A stretch of DNA of 64,000 nucleotides from Closterium sp. NIES-65. Lineage: Eukaryota; Streptophyta; Zygnematophyceae; Desmidiales; Closteriaceae. Location of the stretch: the NCBI GenBank assembly GCA_948144175.1, contig CANXME010002460.1, forward strand, positions 124,001-188,000. Reading direction: 5' to 3'. Shown piece after piece: positions 1-11,459 of the stretch. The translations under genes and the position numbers were made by a program. Position 1 is the first letter of the stretch. Every line of letters starts with the position of its first letter. The notes under the pieces are model-generated. The model saw only the letters and a program-made list of their open reading frames with translations, searched no databases and had not been told where the DNA came from.

Positions 1-2040
1 CCAAGCCTTTCAATCGCCGGAACACGGCAAGGAGGAACGACAGTAAGAAGGAAAGGAATGAGGAAAGCAGGAGCCAGGGGAAAAACACACTCGCGGAGAC
101 CCCGCCTACCACTCTACCCCCTTGCGTCCTACCCCAGAACCACCCCCAGGTACCATCGCGCGTCTCCAGATTCCCATCTCCACCATCTCCACCTGCAGCA
201 CCCACACCTGCACTTGCCTCTCCACCATCGTCATTTCCTCCATTACTCCCTGCCCATGCTGATCCACGCACATGACGCCTGTGCTGCTCTGTGTCGGGAT
301 TGAGACCTCTGGTGAGTCCATGAGGAGGGATATGGGGGAAATCGAGAGCAGAGAAGAAGGAGATGGTATCTGACTCCTCCTCTTTCTGTTGGTGGTGCTG
401 CTGCTGCTGCACACGCCATTGGTGCTGACGGTTTCCCTGCTGCGGTTGCTGCTCTTGCTGCTGTTCCCCGGACTGGAACATGTGCTCCTTTTTACCATAC
501 ACATCAGGGCCTGCTTCGTCCTCCCTCTCCGGCCGTCCCTGCATCAAAGAGCTGCCCCACCACCACCACCACCACCATCTTTTGCTCCTGTTCTCCTCCT
601 GGACCCTCTTCGCTCCCCATCCCTCAGGTGTTTCCTCAGGTGTTTCCTCAGGTGTTTCCCAGGATTCAGCAGCTGTTTTGCCAGGCGTTGGCACCACCGT
701 AGCTCCTCGTTTAGCTCCTACCGTTGCTCCTGCTGCTGCTTCAACAGCTCTCTTATGCCCTGCGGTAGCACATGCGCTCCCGGCTGTCGAAGGGGTCGAC
801 TTCCCCCCCTCCTGCAGCTTCCCACGCCGCTGCTGCTGATCCACCGCGGACAGAGGCTCGCCAGAACGAGCAGAAGTTAACGCATCATCATATACCGATC
901 CCGTGGGAGGCGTGAAGGGCGTGTTCAGTGGCGCGCGCGTGTCAGGCGAGCCCATGGGAGGCGAGAAGAGCGTATTCAGTGAACCAAGCTGCGGAGACGC
1001 GAAGGAGAGAGGAGCACCGGGGGAAGCGAGCAGCGGAAGAGCCATCCGGAGGTAGTAGGCGCGTTTGTGCTCTCGAGGGGAGAGACCCACGCCTTGATCG
1101 AGAAGCCACTGTTTCAGCTGAGCCGTGCTCATGGATCTCAGCTCCTGCTCCCGCGCGTATCTCCGCTGCTGCTCCTGCTGCTGTCGTTGCTGCTGGTACT
1201 GGTGCTGCTCTTGCTGTTGCTCGATTTGTTGCCTCTGCTGCCGCTGCTGCTCCTCCTGAAACCATCTCTCTGATTCGCAGACAGCAACAGATGAACCCCG
1301 AGCCGTCGGATCTTGTCTCGGAGGCCCATTGCCAGCCGTCCGATCGTAACCCGCATCTCGTTCGCCCCGATTCGTCCTTAGCCAATCTAGAGCGATCTGA
1401 AGGTAATATTGACGGTGGTGATCGCGAGGAGAGAGAGACACGCCGCGTGAAAGGAGGAAATCCTTTAGCTCGCTGATCCGCATAGCTCGTATCTCCTGCT
1501 CTGAAACTGGTGAATTGTTCCCGTTCTCAGCCTGAGGGTGTCGGTAAGCGTCAAATCCAGCGTCAGGGTGTCGAAAAGGGTCCATTCTATTCGAGATTCT
1601 GGTCATGCCAGAACAGTGTAACGAAGAGCGACGAACCTATACGTGTAGCTACTACCCCTCGTGCCAGACGTATACAGAGGAGCCTACCTACCGCGTGACG
1701 TAACACCTTGTGTCAGAACTACGTACGAGGAAATACATTACGAACGACCGAACTATTTTGCTTAGATTAAACTCTGTTTTAGTATATATATTCCAGTCCG
1801 TCCGTACAAACCTACCACTCTAACCCTACTCAAGACACTAACATTATGTGCGGAACACCCTACGCTACCTCTACCGACCAGGTCCCTGGTATCAATCACT
1901 AGGCTCAAGAACAAGAGACAGGAAGCACTTGTGACTGATTCAGAGTAGATGTTTTTGAATGTGCACCCAGAACGAAAGCGATTGTCTTGATTTCTGATCA
2001 ACATGGAAGAGGCGTTATGGAGACGAGAGAAAACAAGACT
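1..2040. repeat. Dispersed segment, copy A (cut by window edge)
   Basis: This stretch matches, base for base with scattered differences, a second copy (B) lying in pieces at about 6.6-7.0 kb, 19.65-20.90 kb and 28.38-29.07 kb. Bases 1-109 equal 6901-7009. Bases 110 onward match 19649 onward, and 1380-2040 match 28383-29072. Both copies have the same orientation. Copy A lacks the two transposons that interrupt copy B, so it shows the pre-insertion state. The true left end is outside the window. No terminal repeats could be fixed, so it may be a transposon or a segmental duplication. Confidence 0.85.
2..1483 (-). CDS. Protein with two LEM/SAP-like motifs and a C-terminal hydrophobic segment (partial)
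   Basis: I read this frame codon by codon. It is open from the ATG at 1483 down to base 2 (494 codons) and runs off the window; copy B suggests about 36 more codons to a stop (6794). Residues 1-35 contain ELKDFLLSRGVSLSPRDHHR, and a second motif near residue 120 contains QLKQWLLDQGVGLSPREHKR. Both fit the L-x3-L-x3-G...R...Y...L pattern of SAP/HeH/LEM helix-turn-helix motifs, which bind DNA or chromatin factors. A glutamine-rich stretch separates them. Further on there are a run of six tryptophans, acidic and Gly/Ala-rich stretches, and finally about 22 hydrophobic residues (FFPWLLLSSFLSFLLSFLL) that could span a membrane. A nuclear-envelope role would be inference only; a transposon-borne protein is equally possible. 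Confidence 0.6.
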   Translation of the reverse strand, partial: MRISELKDFLLSRGVSLSPRDHHRQYYLQIALDWLRTNRGERDAGYDRTAGNGPPRQDPTARGSSVAVCESERWFQEEQQRQQRQQIEQQQEQHQYQQQRQQQEQQRRYAREQELRSMSTAQLKQWLLDQGVGLSPREHKRAYYLRMALPLLASPGAPLSFASPQLGSLNTLFSPPMGSPDTRAPLNTPFTPPTGSVYDDALTSARSGEPLSAVDQQQRRGKLQEGGKSTPSTAGSACATAGHKRAVEAAAGATVGAKRGATVVPTPGKTAAESWETPEETPEETPEGWGAKRVQEENRSKRWWWWWWWGSSLMQGRPEREDEAGPDVYGKKEHMFQSGEQQQEQQPQQGNRQHQWRVQQQQHHQQKEEESDTISFFSALDFPHIPPHGLTRGLNPDTEQHRRHVRGSAWAGSNGGNDDGGEASAGVGAAGGDGGDGNLETRDGTWGWFWGRTQGGRVVGGVSASVFFPWLLLSSFLSFLLSFLLAVFRRLKGL

Positions 2041-2379
2041 CGACGTTAACGTCGGACGGGTTGCGTAGATGTTACATTCCACATTGACAAAAAAAAAAAG
2101 AGGAAGTGCAGTTTTGTTTCCTTATTTAGCGCCATTTTTAGGTCTACCGTATTAAAGAATACGACACGTGCTTCTTGATGGTGCAATGTATTCGATTCAA
2201 TCTGGATGTTTATGATTTTTAAACATTGAGACACATTGATCGTTTTTTTTATGTAGTGAACAAATATGATACTTTGTATTGTACCATTGCACTATTTTTA
2301 TAGAGTTGTTTTCAGCCCAGTCAGTGTCACGTGAATGTGCGTGTGTTTTCACGTGACAATCCACCCACCTGTTCCCTCT
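1484..2379. other. Upstream flank of the partial gene and unique spacer; no gene seen
   Basis: 1484-2040 is the part of copy A upstream of the minus-strand frame and may hold its promoter; no element is recognised. 2041-2379 is AT-richer single-copy DNA with an A-run near 2088. No conserved reading frame or RNA gene is visible. Confidence 0.5.
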
Positions 2380-3025
2380 CCCTCCCACCCACCCACCTCG
2401 TCATAGCATCCACCTCCACCCCACCATCCTTTCTTTCCCACCGCGCCGTCCTCTCTCCCTCCCACCCACCCTCACCTCCCACCCATCCTCGCCTCTCCTT
2501 CCTACCCGCCGTCGCCGCTCCCTCCTCCCGCCGCCGCCGCTCCCTCCCACCCCGCCGTCCCCTCTCCCTCCGCCGTCGCCTCTCCCTCAGCCGTCGCCTC
2601 TCCCTCCGCCGTCGCTCTCCCTCCGCCGTCGCCTCGCCCTCCCCATCGTCGCCTCCCTCCCCATCCCGTCGCCTCCACTCCCTCCCATCCCGTCGCCTCC
2701 GCTCCGTCCCATCCCGTCGCCTCGGCTCCCTCCCATCCCGCCGTCGTCCCCTCCCACCCCGCCGTTGCCTCTCTCACCTACCCGCCGTCGCCACTCCCTA
2801 CCCTCTCGCCGCCGTCTCTCCCTCCCATCCCGCCGCCGCCTCTCCCTCCCATCCCGCCGCCGCCTCTCCCTCCCATCCCGCCACCGCCTCTCCCTCCCAT
2901 CCTGCTTCGCCACTCTCTCTCATCCCGCCGTCGCCACTCCCTCCCATCCTGCCGCCGTCTCTCCCTTCCATTCCGCCGCTCCTCGCCCTCATCCCGGCCG
3001 CGCCACTCCCTCCCGTCCCGCCGTG
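2380..3025. repeat. C-rich degenerate minisatellite
   Basis: The plus strand is a degenerate tandem array built on CTCCCATCCCGCCGTCGCCT-like units, with strong C/G strand asymmetry. Arginine/serine- or glycine-rich frames arise on both strands from the repeat and are not treated as genes. Confidence 0.85.
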
Positions 3026-3439
3026 GGGAGGTTTGAGAGCATGGATAAGGATGGTGCGCGAACGAGAGCTGGTGCGCTAGCGCGGGTTGGTCTTCGAGGC
3101 ACCGTCATTAGCAGGTGCGTTTATTCCTCCCACCCCTCTGAGATTCCATTGTTTCCTACCTTATTTGTAGTTTCTGCGTTTAGTCTTGCCTCGTCTTGCG
3201 TTGCACTACCAATTGAAGAGGGGGAGAGAGGGAGCGCGAGGGAGAGCATTCGCACAGGAGCAAGCATGCAGGGAGTGCGCGTGAGACAGCTTATGTTGAG
3301 AGAGAATGAAGAGCTGGAGGGAGCACGAAGCGCGTGTGGGAGAGAGAGGCGGGAGAGAGAGTGTGTGCGCGCTTGCGCCGTTGGCGTGGGTGCCGCGGGC
3401 GCTTGCGCCTAATCCGCTTGCGCTTATGTCGCTTGCGAT

Positions 3440-3735
3440 CAGGGCTCTGCACTGGTGCGCTTGTGGTTAGGGCGTGAGTGTGTGTGAGTGGTTGCAAGAG
3501 TGAGTCGAGAGTGTGCGAGAGGGGGAGTGCGGGTGTGAATCTAGGTGCTTGTGTGGGTGTGAGTGCGAAAGTGAGATGCGCGTGCAGTTGTGGGCAAGGG
3601 CGAGTGCGAGGTTGAATTAGAGAGCAAGCGCATGAGTGAGTGCGAGAGTAGTGAGAAGGTGAGTGAGAAAGCAAGTTTGAGAGTGAGTGCAAGTGTGAGT
3701 GTGAGGGCGAGTTTGAGGGTGAGTGTGCGCATGAG

Positions 3736-3771
<36 letters not shown>

Positions 3772-4850
3772 TGTGTGCGAGGCTGAGTGCAAAGGAACAC
3801 GAGGGTGCGTTCGAGTGTGTGTGAGGGTGAGTGCGAGGACATATGCAAGGGTGTGTATGTTTTTATGATTGTCAAAGTAGAGTTGAGAGTATATTTGTGT
3901 GCGTGAAGAGTGAGTGCGAGAGTGTGAGGCTGAGTGAGTGAGTTGAGTGAGTGTGGCTGCAATGTTGAGTGCAAGGGTCATCACGGTGTGAGTGTAAGAG
4001 TGAGTGCGAGGGTGAGTACGAGTATGTGCAAGAGAAAGTGGGAGATAGAGGGCGAGTAGGACTGCGAGAAGGAGTGCGAGCCTGAGTGTGGGCGTGGCTG
4101 TAGGTGCAAGTGTGGGTGTGTGTGCGAGTTGGGTTCGAGTGTGCGTGCGGCTATGTGTGCATGTGCGTGTTCTAGTGAGTGCAAGGGTAAGCGCGAGCGC
4201 GAGTCCGAAGGTGAGTGTGAGGGTTATGTGTGTGTTTCTGTGAGTGTGTCTCAGAACGGTTAGAAGTACTTGTGTGTTCGTGAGTGGTTGCGAGCGTGAG
4301 TGCGAGAGAGTGTGAGAGAATGAGTGCGGGTGTGAGTGCGAGTGAGTGCATGCATGCTCTTGAGGGTGCATAAGAGTGTGTGTACGAGGGTGAATGCGAG
4401 AGGAAGTGCGAGCATGAGTGCGAGAGTGAATGCGAAGGTGAGTGCAAGGGTCAGTGCAAGAGCAAGTGTTAGAGTGAGAGAGTGAGTGTGAGTATGAGTG
4501 TGAGTGCAAGTGAGTGTGCGAAAGTGAGTGCAAAGGTGAGTGCGAGGGTGCGGGTGTGAGTGCAATGGTAAGTGCGAGGGTGAGAGCGAGGGTACGTGCG
4601 AACATGAGTGCGAAGATGAGTTTGAGGGTGAGTGCGAGGGTGCGTGCAAGGGTGCGTGCGAGTGTGCGTGCTAGTGCATGCGAGTTTTGTGTGAGTGTGA
4701 GAGTGCAGGGAGTGTGTGTTTCTGTGAGCGTGTATAACAGAAGTTGGGAGCGATAGTGTGTACGTGAGTTGGAAAGTGAGTGCGAGAGTGAGGTGTGAGG
4801 ATGAGAGTGTCAAGGTGAAGGCGAGGGTGGCAGCGAGGTATTGCGTGCAT
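3440..4850. repeat. Degenerate GTGAGTGCGAG satellite with a GT microsatellite
   Basis: About 1.4 kb is made of variants of GTGAGTGCGAGG, a 6/12-base periodicity, with a pure GT tract around 3740-3768. Long frames on the minus strand (Thr-His-Ser-His and Ala-Leu-Thr-Leu runs) follow from the repeat. Each unit contains GTGAGT, the consensus 5' splice donor, many times over. Confidence 0.85.
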
Positions 4851-6150
4851 GTTGGCGTGGTATGTGTGACGACACGATATCTTTTACCGAATCGATGTCA
4901 AATTTGATTGCTTTCGTCCCTCATCTTTATTTTTGTACTTCATTCTTCATCAGCGCCTTGTTATAACTCTTACCTCGTTTCTTGTGCTCGGGTGGGCTGC
5001 ATTCCTGTGATTGTTTGTTTTTGTTTATGCAGGGAGTGTCAGCTGCACTATCTGTTTTTGCTTTCTTGTCCAGGGAGTGTGAGTTGCATGCGCTGTTTGT
5101 GCTGTTTGTGCTTTCTTGTGCAGGGAGTTCAAGCTGCACTATTTGGCTTTTCTTGTGGAGAAAGGGGGGGGGGGGGGGTTGAGAGAGGGTAAACAGAGAC
5201 GGGAGGGTCGAATAAAATAGGGGATATTGGAAGGGAGGGGGGGATGGGAGACAAGGGAGGGAGGGAGGGGAATCTGGGACAGATTAACGAATATTTATAC
5301 AGGCTGGGCTCATTCGTTACGCTTGCATTGCATGTTCAATAGCGGTAGTAAGCTTTTGTGTTTGTATGCGTGTGCGTGTAGGTGTGTGTGTGTGTGTAGG
5401 TGTGTGTGTGAGTGAGCTTGCATGTGTCTGTCCATACATGTTGGTGTTGTTTGTGTCTGTTTCGGGGATTGGTGTTGAGTGCCTCGTGTATGCAACTGGG
5501 GTTGTGATCGTCGGTGGGGCAGCTTTGCTCGCCCCTTCCGCACCATATCAACCTCAGTTGCATCATCGATGCATTTAGCATTCGCCTTGAAGCATTCACA
5601 ACTGTTTAGTGTTCAGCGTTTTTGTGCAAGTTTGTGTGTTGTCATTTGTGTCTGTTTCGGGGATTGGTGTTGAGTGCCTCGTGTATGCAACTGGGGTTGT
5701 GATCGTCGGTGGGGCAGCTTTGCTCGCCCCTTCCGCACCATATCAACCTCTGTTGCATCATCATCGATGCATTTAGCATTAGCCTTGACACATTCTTGAT
5801 TGTCAAACGCTTTTTAGCAAGTTCGTGTGCGGTCAGGTAGTTTGTGTCTGTTTCGGAGTGTGTCGAATGCATCGTATGTGTGCTTTCCGATCGTCATGCT
5901 GATTTGTTTTTTTGTTTGTTTTTTTGTTTCGTCATTCGTACGGTGAGATTGTCCAATTATTCCATTCGCCGTACTTATCGACGATTATGGATGATTGGAC
6001 ACATTTGGTTTCACTTGTAGGGTAACTTATGTGAACAGTGTTTTCTTCCAAAATCTTGGAGGGTTATCACTATTCACATCAGCCAACCTAAAAGTGAAAA
6101 CGAATGTATAAGGTTGCTACGCAACCCAAAAAGACGAAGGGAATGAAACT
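4851..6150. other. Intergenic DNA with a tandem duplication; no gene seen
   Basis: The stretch contains a G-run near 5164-5178, short GT repeats near 5385-5410, and the tandem duplication listed separately. No reading frame with protein-like composition is visible. Confidence 0.5.
5450..6030. repeat. Tandem duplication, period about 195 bp
   Basis: The text beginning TTTGTGTCTGTTTCGGGGAT at 5450 recurs at 5645, nearly unchanged for about 140 bases, and again in diverged form at 5841. The spacing is 195-196 bp, so this is a three-copy array whose last copy has decayed. Confidence 0.8.
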
Positions 6151-6221
6151 GCCCCAGCTGTGGATTGAACTCAGGACGTTTCGCTTACGAAGCGAACGCA
6201 CTACCACTGTGCTACTGAGGC
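6151..6221 (-). tRNA. tRNA-Thr(CGT), copy 1, one T-stem mismatch
   Basis: The reverse complement folds into a 71-nt cloverleaf: 7-bp acceptor stem (GCCTCAG/CTGGGGC with one G-T), D stem GCAC/GTGC, anticodon stem TTCGC/GCGAA, loop TTCGTAA (anticodon CGT, threonine), and a T loop TTCAATC. The T stem CTGAG/CACAG has one mismatch, unlike the perfect copy at 30951-31021. There is no intron. A T5 run follows about 20 nt downstream. Confidence 0.85.
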
Positions 6222-6793
6222 GCGACAACGCATTATACCAAAACAAATTATTTAAATACTCCAAGCATGAGAGCTTCCCATGTTGTGGAGCTGTTATGGG
6301 TGCAATGGAACGAGATAGCGAGGATATGCGAAAACATGCAATGGTCAGAGCGTGAAACATTTGGGATTTTTTTCAGAACGAACGTACGGTTCGGAAAATT
6401 ACCGCTCTGAAACGTATTGAGACCTACTTGAAGAACGTGTTAGACAAATTGACCCAATTTCCACCGTTCAGGCTGTACGGTTCATTCGTAAACTTTCCCA
6501 AATGTTCTACGCCCTTACGCGGTACGTGCGAACGAACTAATACTAGCTTTGCATCGAGGTTCGGGCTAGCCCCGAAGCGTAGGCCGACTCGACCAGGCCA
6601 GCGGTGCATGGTTTGGTGAAACAGTGCGCGCGAAGTTGGCGAAGCCCCGTTAGGATGGGTGATGGGCGAGGAGCAGAGGGAGGCACGCCTGGCAGGCTCG
6701 CAGCAGCAGCATTTCCAGTGGTGGGAGCTAGTGCAAAAGATCCTCCTGCTGCTGCTGCTGACAATGATGCTGATGGCGATGCTGAAGATGGTG
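6222..6793. other. Spacer leading into copy B; no gene seen
   Basis: No coding frame is recognised. The left boundary of copy B lies somewhere in 6.37-6.79 kb. The window does not contain the matching part of copy A, so the boundary cannot be fixed. Confidence 0.4.
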
Positions 6794-7008
6794 CTACTGA
6801 CGATGATGATGCTCCTGCTCCTGCTGCTGCTGATGTTGATGTTGATGCTGATGTTCTAGTTGTGCGAGTGGAAGGGGTTCCGACGACGCACGGCGGATTG
6901 CCAAGCCTTTCAATCGCCGGAACACGGCAAGGAGGAACGACAGTAAGAAGGAAAGGAATGAGGAAAGCAGGAGCCAGGGGAAAAACACACTCGCGGAGAC
7001 CCCGCCTA

Positions 7009-7021
7009 CATCGCGGAAAAG
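7009..7021 (+). repeat. Left terminal inverted repeat
   Basis: CATCGCGGAAAAG, 13 bp, perfectly inverted at 19634-19646. Similarity stops after 13 bp. Confidence 0.9.
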
Positions 7022-7519
7022 TCAGGTGCTCAATTTTCATGTGAGTGGGTTTTTCCACGGAAAACCATACAAAAAGTGCCAGCGAGTACCCAAAACGTCC
7101 CAAAACACATGTGACGCAAATGTCACGGTAGGGCTCAAACCCTTAGCCTCAATACGGCCCCGTAAAAATCGAGGCGCGCATTTCCCCTCGTGGGACGCAC
7201 CTTGCCTCGAATCGCACATTTGGCGCGAGCACGTCATCGGGCTCTACGAAAGCAACGCCGTCGTTTCCGCTCTACACCAGATGCCCTCCTTAAAACATTT
7301 ACTATTTGCAGCAAGGTGCCAACATCTACACCAGTGGGATACTATTGATCATGGTAAAAGTGATGCAACATCCACCCAACCAAGTGACGCATCTGGTCTT
7401 AAAAAAAAACCATTAAAGGGGCCACCTCATGTGTCTACTGAGTTATCGTCAATTCCGTCCAGATCAGCGCACATTGCCACAGTGGACCCACACGTCACGG
7501 CAATAAAAACCCACCACCC
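7022..7519. other. Left subterminal region of the 12.6-kb transposon
   Basis: About 500 bp lie between the inverted repeat and the transposase stop. They contain GTGAC/GTCAC words (for example near 7111 and 7121) like those that crowd the right end. These could be accessory-protein binding sites, as in CACTA elements, but that is inference. Confidence 0.45.
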
Positions 7520-10500
7520 TCACTCCGTCAGCATGAACTTGTTCAGGAGCATGACCCGCTTGTTCACATAGGACTTGCCCACGTGCACCACACTCTGGAT
7601 GCACTCCACTTCCACCACCGCATATCTTGTTCTCACACGGTCGGGAGACAGCTGCAAGCATGTCGTCATCGGGCACGTGCCCTCCGCCTCGTAGTACTTC
7701 ACGTACACGTGTCGCCCCATCGCTCCGTCCGCCCCCTCCGCGCGGAAGATGCAGAGGCACCTTGCGTACCACTCCTCTTCGTCAGACCGGAACACTGCGA
7801 TGTCAGAAAACCACCGCTTAGAAGGGCTGGCCTTCACAAATGTGCCCTTGGGCACAAGCTCTCCCCCCCGCGTTCGGGGGATCGCCACGGCTGTATGCAC
7901 CTGCATACGCCGGGCAACAGAGACGGAGAACAGTGGATGCGGTGTGATGTCTTCACAAGGCTCTGTCCCTTCCATCATTCAGGCTATCCACCCCACGATG
8001 CATCAACCATCACCCAGCCATCTCATGTCCACCGTCATACCCCACCTCAATGGTAGTGGTGGGGATGCCTGCCGCCACCATGCACCCGGTGAGTGCGTCC
8101 ATGTCCGACCCATGAGCTTCGCGATACGCCCACATCACCGCATCCAGGTCTTCGTCCACGTGCGCCCTCCGTGATGTCTTCGTCAGGACTGGCTTCAGTC
8201 TTCGCACGGCCTGTGTGCACACAACAACATGCACGCCTCATGTGAGAACCCGGGGTCCGATGACACCCTCGCTTCTACAGCACCTTGTCAGCCTGGTACA
8301 CACCCCTCCCCCTCACCTCGCGCAGCGCCGTCACATACTGCCTGTTTCCGCCCGCTCTTGCCGCCACCTCCCGTGCAATCTCTCGCTGCACCTCCTCCTC
8401 GACAATATGGCGCGGGATGTCATGCCAGTTGCTGCCACGAACTGGCACCTTCACGGTGCCCTTGTGCGTGTGCTCCCAAAGGTTGGTGGATGTCTCGTGC
8501 GGCATACCACGCAGTGGTATGCCGTCAATCAGGTGCACGATCTGGTGCACCTTAGGGATGTTCCAGTCTGACGTCTGGTCCGGGAACGCGGCCTTGATGG
8601 CGTCCACCACCCTGCATGTGCGCGTGGGAGGCATTCTCAGGCGGGACATCACATTTATGTGCACATCACTAATATGAATAACGGGGAGGGTACGTACTGC
8701 ACAGCCATTTCTCGGACGTCGTCCAACGACTTCTCGGTATGCTTTGTCACGCCCACCAGCACCTTGTAGAAGCTGGCGTACGCCACAAACGCCGCCACCT
8801 CCCGTTCCCGTTTCGCCTTGGCCGGCGGCTTGCTCTTCTCCATGTTGTCTGCGACAAGCAGAGGCATCACCTGCATCATCCCCCTGTGCTCGAAGGCGGC
8901 ATAGTTCGCCCCTGTGCTGAACCATGTGGTCCCCCCCGGGATGCGCACCACACTTGCGCGCGTGTCCTTCTTTTGTTCCTTGCGGCGCCTGCCATGGTTG
9001 GGAAAGAGGGTCAGCAAAGCCACCGCCACAACAACGGAGGCTGCGCCATTACCATCTACACCCACCTCTCGAACTCACGCCTCTCTGGCTTGCTCTTCCC
9101 AACCATGAAGCACTTGCCCATGCGTGGCAGCATACCCCCGTCCAGGACGTGGAGAAGGTTCGCCGCGCATGTGAGGAACACGTTTCCCCACGTGGTCTCG
9201 GCAAAGTTCCACCTCTCCAAATAGCACTGCCACACGCAACAACGGCACGCATATGAACGGACCCTGCGTCACCCCGCCGGGTGCACAATTCCAGAGTGTG
9301 ATCCGAGCAAATCGGCACTGCACCTCCTCACCTGCACAGGGTGTGTGGACCATCGCTTTTTGATTTTCTCCGCCGCCTTGCTGTCATCAGCTGACTGAAT
9401 TGCCTCCACCACCCGTCTCTGCAGCTCCACCGTCCGCACCACCGACTTATGTAACAGGTCTGCCAGATGTGTCTCTTTTATGTAGCACGAAGAACTCGGC
9501 CGATGTGAGCCTTGCTGCATAGTCGAAGTAGACCGCGACGACTCTGGGAAGTCCCCCAGCTGCCCGAAGAGGCGGGGAAAGGCCTTCACCACCTTGCCTG
9601 TCGCGTCCGTCACATAAAACCACCGCAACTCGGCTCTGCACATGTTGGCCCGGTAAGTTGTAGGCATCTAAGTCATAGCATGGCGCGTAAGCTCCACTCC
9701 CACACCCACTCACCCTCTGTGTGCCCGGAGTAGGGGCTCGAAGATCACCTCCATGCACTGCTGGAAAATGTGTCTTCTCGGTCGACGACGCCCACTCTGG
9801 CGGGAACGGCAGCACCCCAGCCATTAGGTGCCCCGGCTCCTGCCAGCGGAGCGCTTCCGGTATGTTGAACAAACTGATTAGGACCGGCCATGCCGCCAGT
9901 CTGCCATTCCTCGAGGCGTGCGTGCTGTCGTTGTACACAATCACACCCATCACAATGCAGTCCTCCTCTCCAATCAGCGCCTGCGCACATGGTGCACCCA
10001 ACCGTCAGTGATGTAGTGCTTCATCGTTTCAGCGCATTCCACACAACTGAACAGGAGTTCATACCTGCGCTTCTTCCAGCCACCTCCCCGTGTCGGGAGT
10101 GCTGTAATGCCGCACCGTGTCGGTATCTTCCTTGTCTGCCCGAGGCTTGGTCACAAATCCCGCAATGTGCTGGAATGCGCGTAGCAATTTCTTCACCAGC
10201 TGCCACACGCATGCGGACGATGAGTTAATGGTATGCCCATTTCCCCCTGCCTCATATCAAACATGAAGTGGCCCTTTTTCCATGCATGTACGCATGCACT
10301 CACCAGCTCAGTATCTCGGTAGTGCAGCAGCAGCGTACACATCCTGCCTCTCGGGCCGTAGCACTTGATGTCCTTCGTCTTCCATGGGACATGATCACTT
10401 GGCGCCCTGTCGCGCCCAAAGCGTCTCACGTCCACGAAATTCAGCCACCGCCTCACGTCCCTCAAAGAGAAATTAGGGTTCTGAAATATGTTAAGAAGTC

Positions 10501-10894
10501 GGTTCACCTCCCTTCTGGACAGATCTGCCTCGCGGAAGAAGATGTATAGTTTGACCAGAGTGTTGAAGCCATCGTCGATCACTGACATCACACTCTCTTC
10601 CTCGTCGCTATCCTCCTCTAGGCCTTCGGGAGGGTCGGGTTGATCGGTAACTGCAACAGGGTCCACTGCGGCCCTCTCAGCTGAGTCATCTTCATAGCTG
10701 CGTCGAGAACGCACGGGTGAACGGGGCCTTGCTCCGCGCCTGGCGCGCAGCGCGTCCCGATACACCTCCACCAGCCGCCGGGCTCGAGAGTGCTATATCT
10801 TCCTCCTGCACTTGACATTCTTAGACACATGCGACTGGAGCGTGTTGTCGTCGACGTGCTCCAAGCCGCATGCCTCGCATGCGTTACCCAGCAT
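7520..10894 (-). pseudogene. Plavaka-like (CACTA superfamily) transposase, zinc-finger N-terminus, in-frame stop
   Basis: DNA transposase expected to bind the element ends and cut and join DNA. The frame starts at the ATG at 10894 with a C-x2-C...H...C finger (CEACGLEHVDDNTLQSH). It meets TAG at 10795-10793 and stays open beyond it. Exons I can place by splice site and phase: 10894-10304, 10199-10065, 9980-9714; several more follow, the last ending at 7520. Candidate catalytic blocks are VIVYNDSTHASRNG (Asp), NLLHVLDGGMLPRM (Asp) and ETSTNLWEHTHKG (Glu), in the order and context seen in Plavaka transposases (SDKT, LLHQL, ERxH). The block DWNIPKVHQIVHLIDGI and the C-terminal WYxR...VKYYE region also fit. 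A neighbouring frame near 9740 reads FQQCMEVIFEPL, so a frameshift is possible there. Confidence 0.75.
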
Positions 10895-11459
10895 CGCAAG
10901 AGGTGGCGCGGACCCTAATTGCAAGTTACCGATAAACTGTGCATCTCGTACACTCACGCAAATATACCAGCAACCCCCTCTGTGTTGGTACGACCTTCCG
11001 AGACGGTCACGGCGACCTTGTTAACGGTTGGGAACGGCCAATGTGTACCCGTATTTAGTAACATTGCATGATACACGTAAAGCAGTAGATAGCCTCGGTT
11101 TGTGACGGTTGAATATCATTGGTCTGTCCAGTGCAAAAGGAACAGCACAACCGCTCAAACATGAACGTAACCGAACAAAACCCAAACAATTCACTGAACA
11201 TTGGCGCCATCCTGGCCACCTATCTTACCCGCTCTCATCCATGTGCGTATGTTTGGTGGCGCACTGGGTCCGAATGACGATACTACATGTGTCCACACCG
11301 CCAACGTATGTGGACAGGAGTGCTGCAGTATGTGATTACGTGGCGGATAATGTCCGCGTGTACAATGACGCTCTCGGTCATTCGAGCCTCCTCTTAGTGT
11401 AAGCTAGTGGAGCTTATATTGTCAGCACTGGTGCTCGTGGTGCACTCTAGCTCTCAACC
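10895..11459. promoter_or_regulatory. Divergent promoter region of the 12.6-kb transposon
   Basis: 565 bp separate the transposase start (minus) from the DDE-like gene start (plus), so both promoters should lie here. No TATA box or repeat is distinct enough to call. Inferred from gene arrangement only. Confidence 0.35.

Noticed and set aside
2331-3412. Arg/Ser-rich and Gly/Glu-rich frames
   Set aside because: Both strands are open through the C-rich minisatellite; no domain or splice structure.
3291-4813. Long minus-strand frames rich in Thr-His-Ser-His
   Set aside because: They are translations of the GTGAGTGCGAG satellite; several frames are open at once, as expected for a repeat with a 6-base period.
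7007-7009. A 3-bp TAC duplication for the 12.6-kb element (CACTA standard)
   Set aside because: With TAC the inverted repeats go out of register by one base; TA with CATCGCGGAAAAG gives perfect ends and restores copy A exactly.
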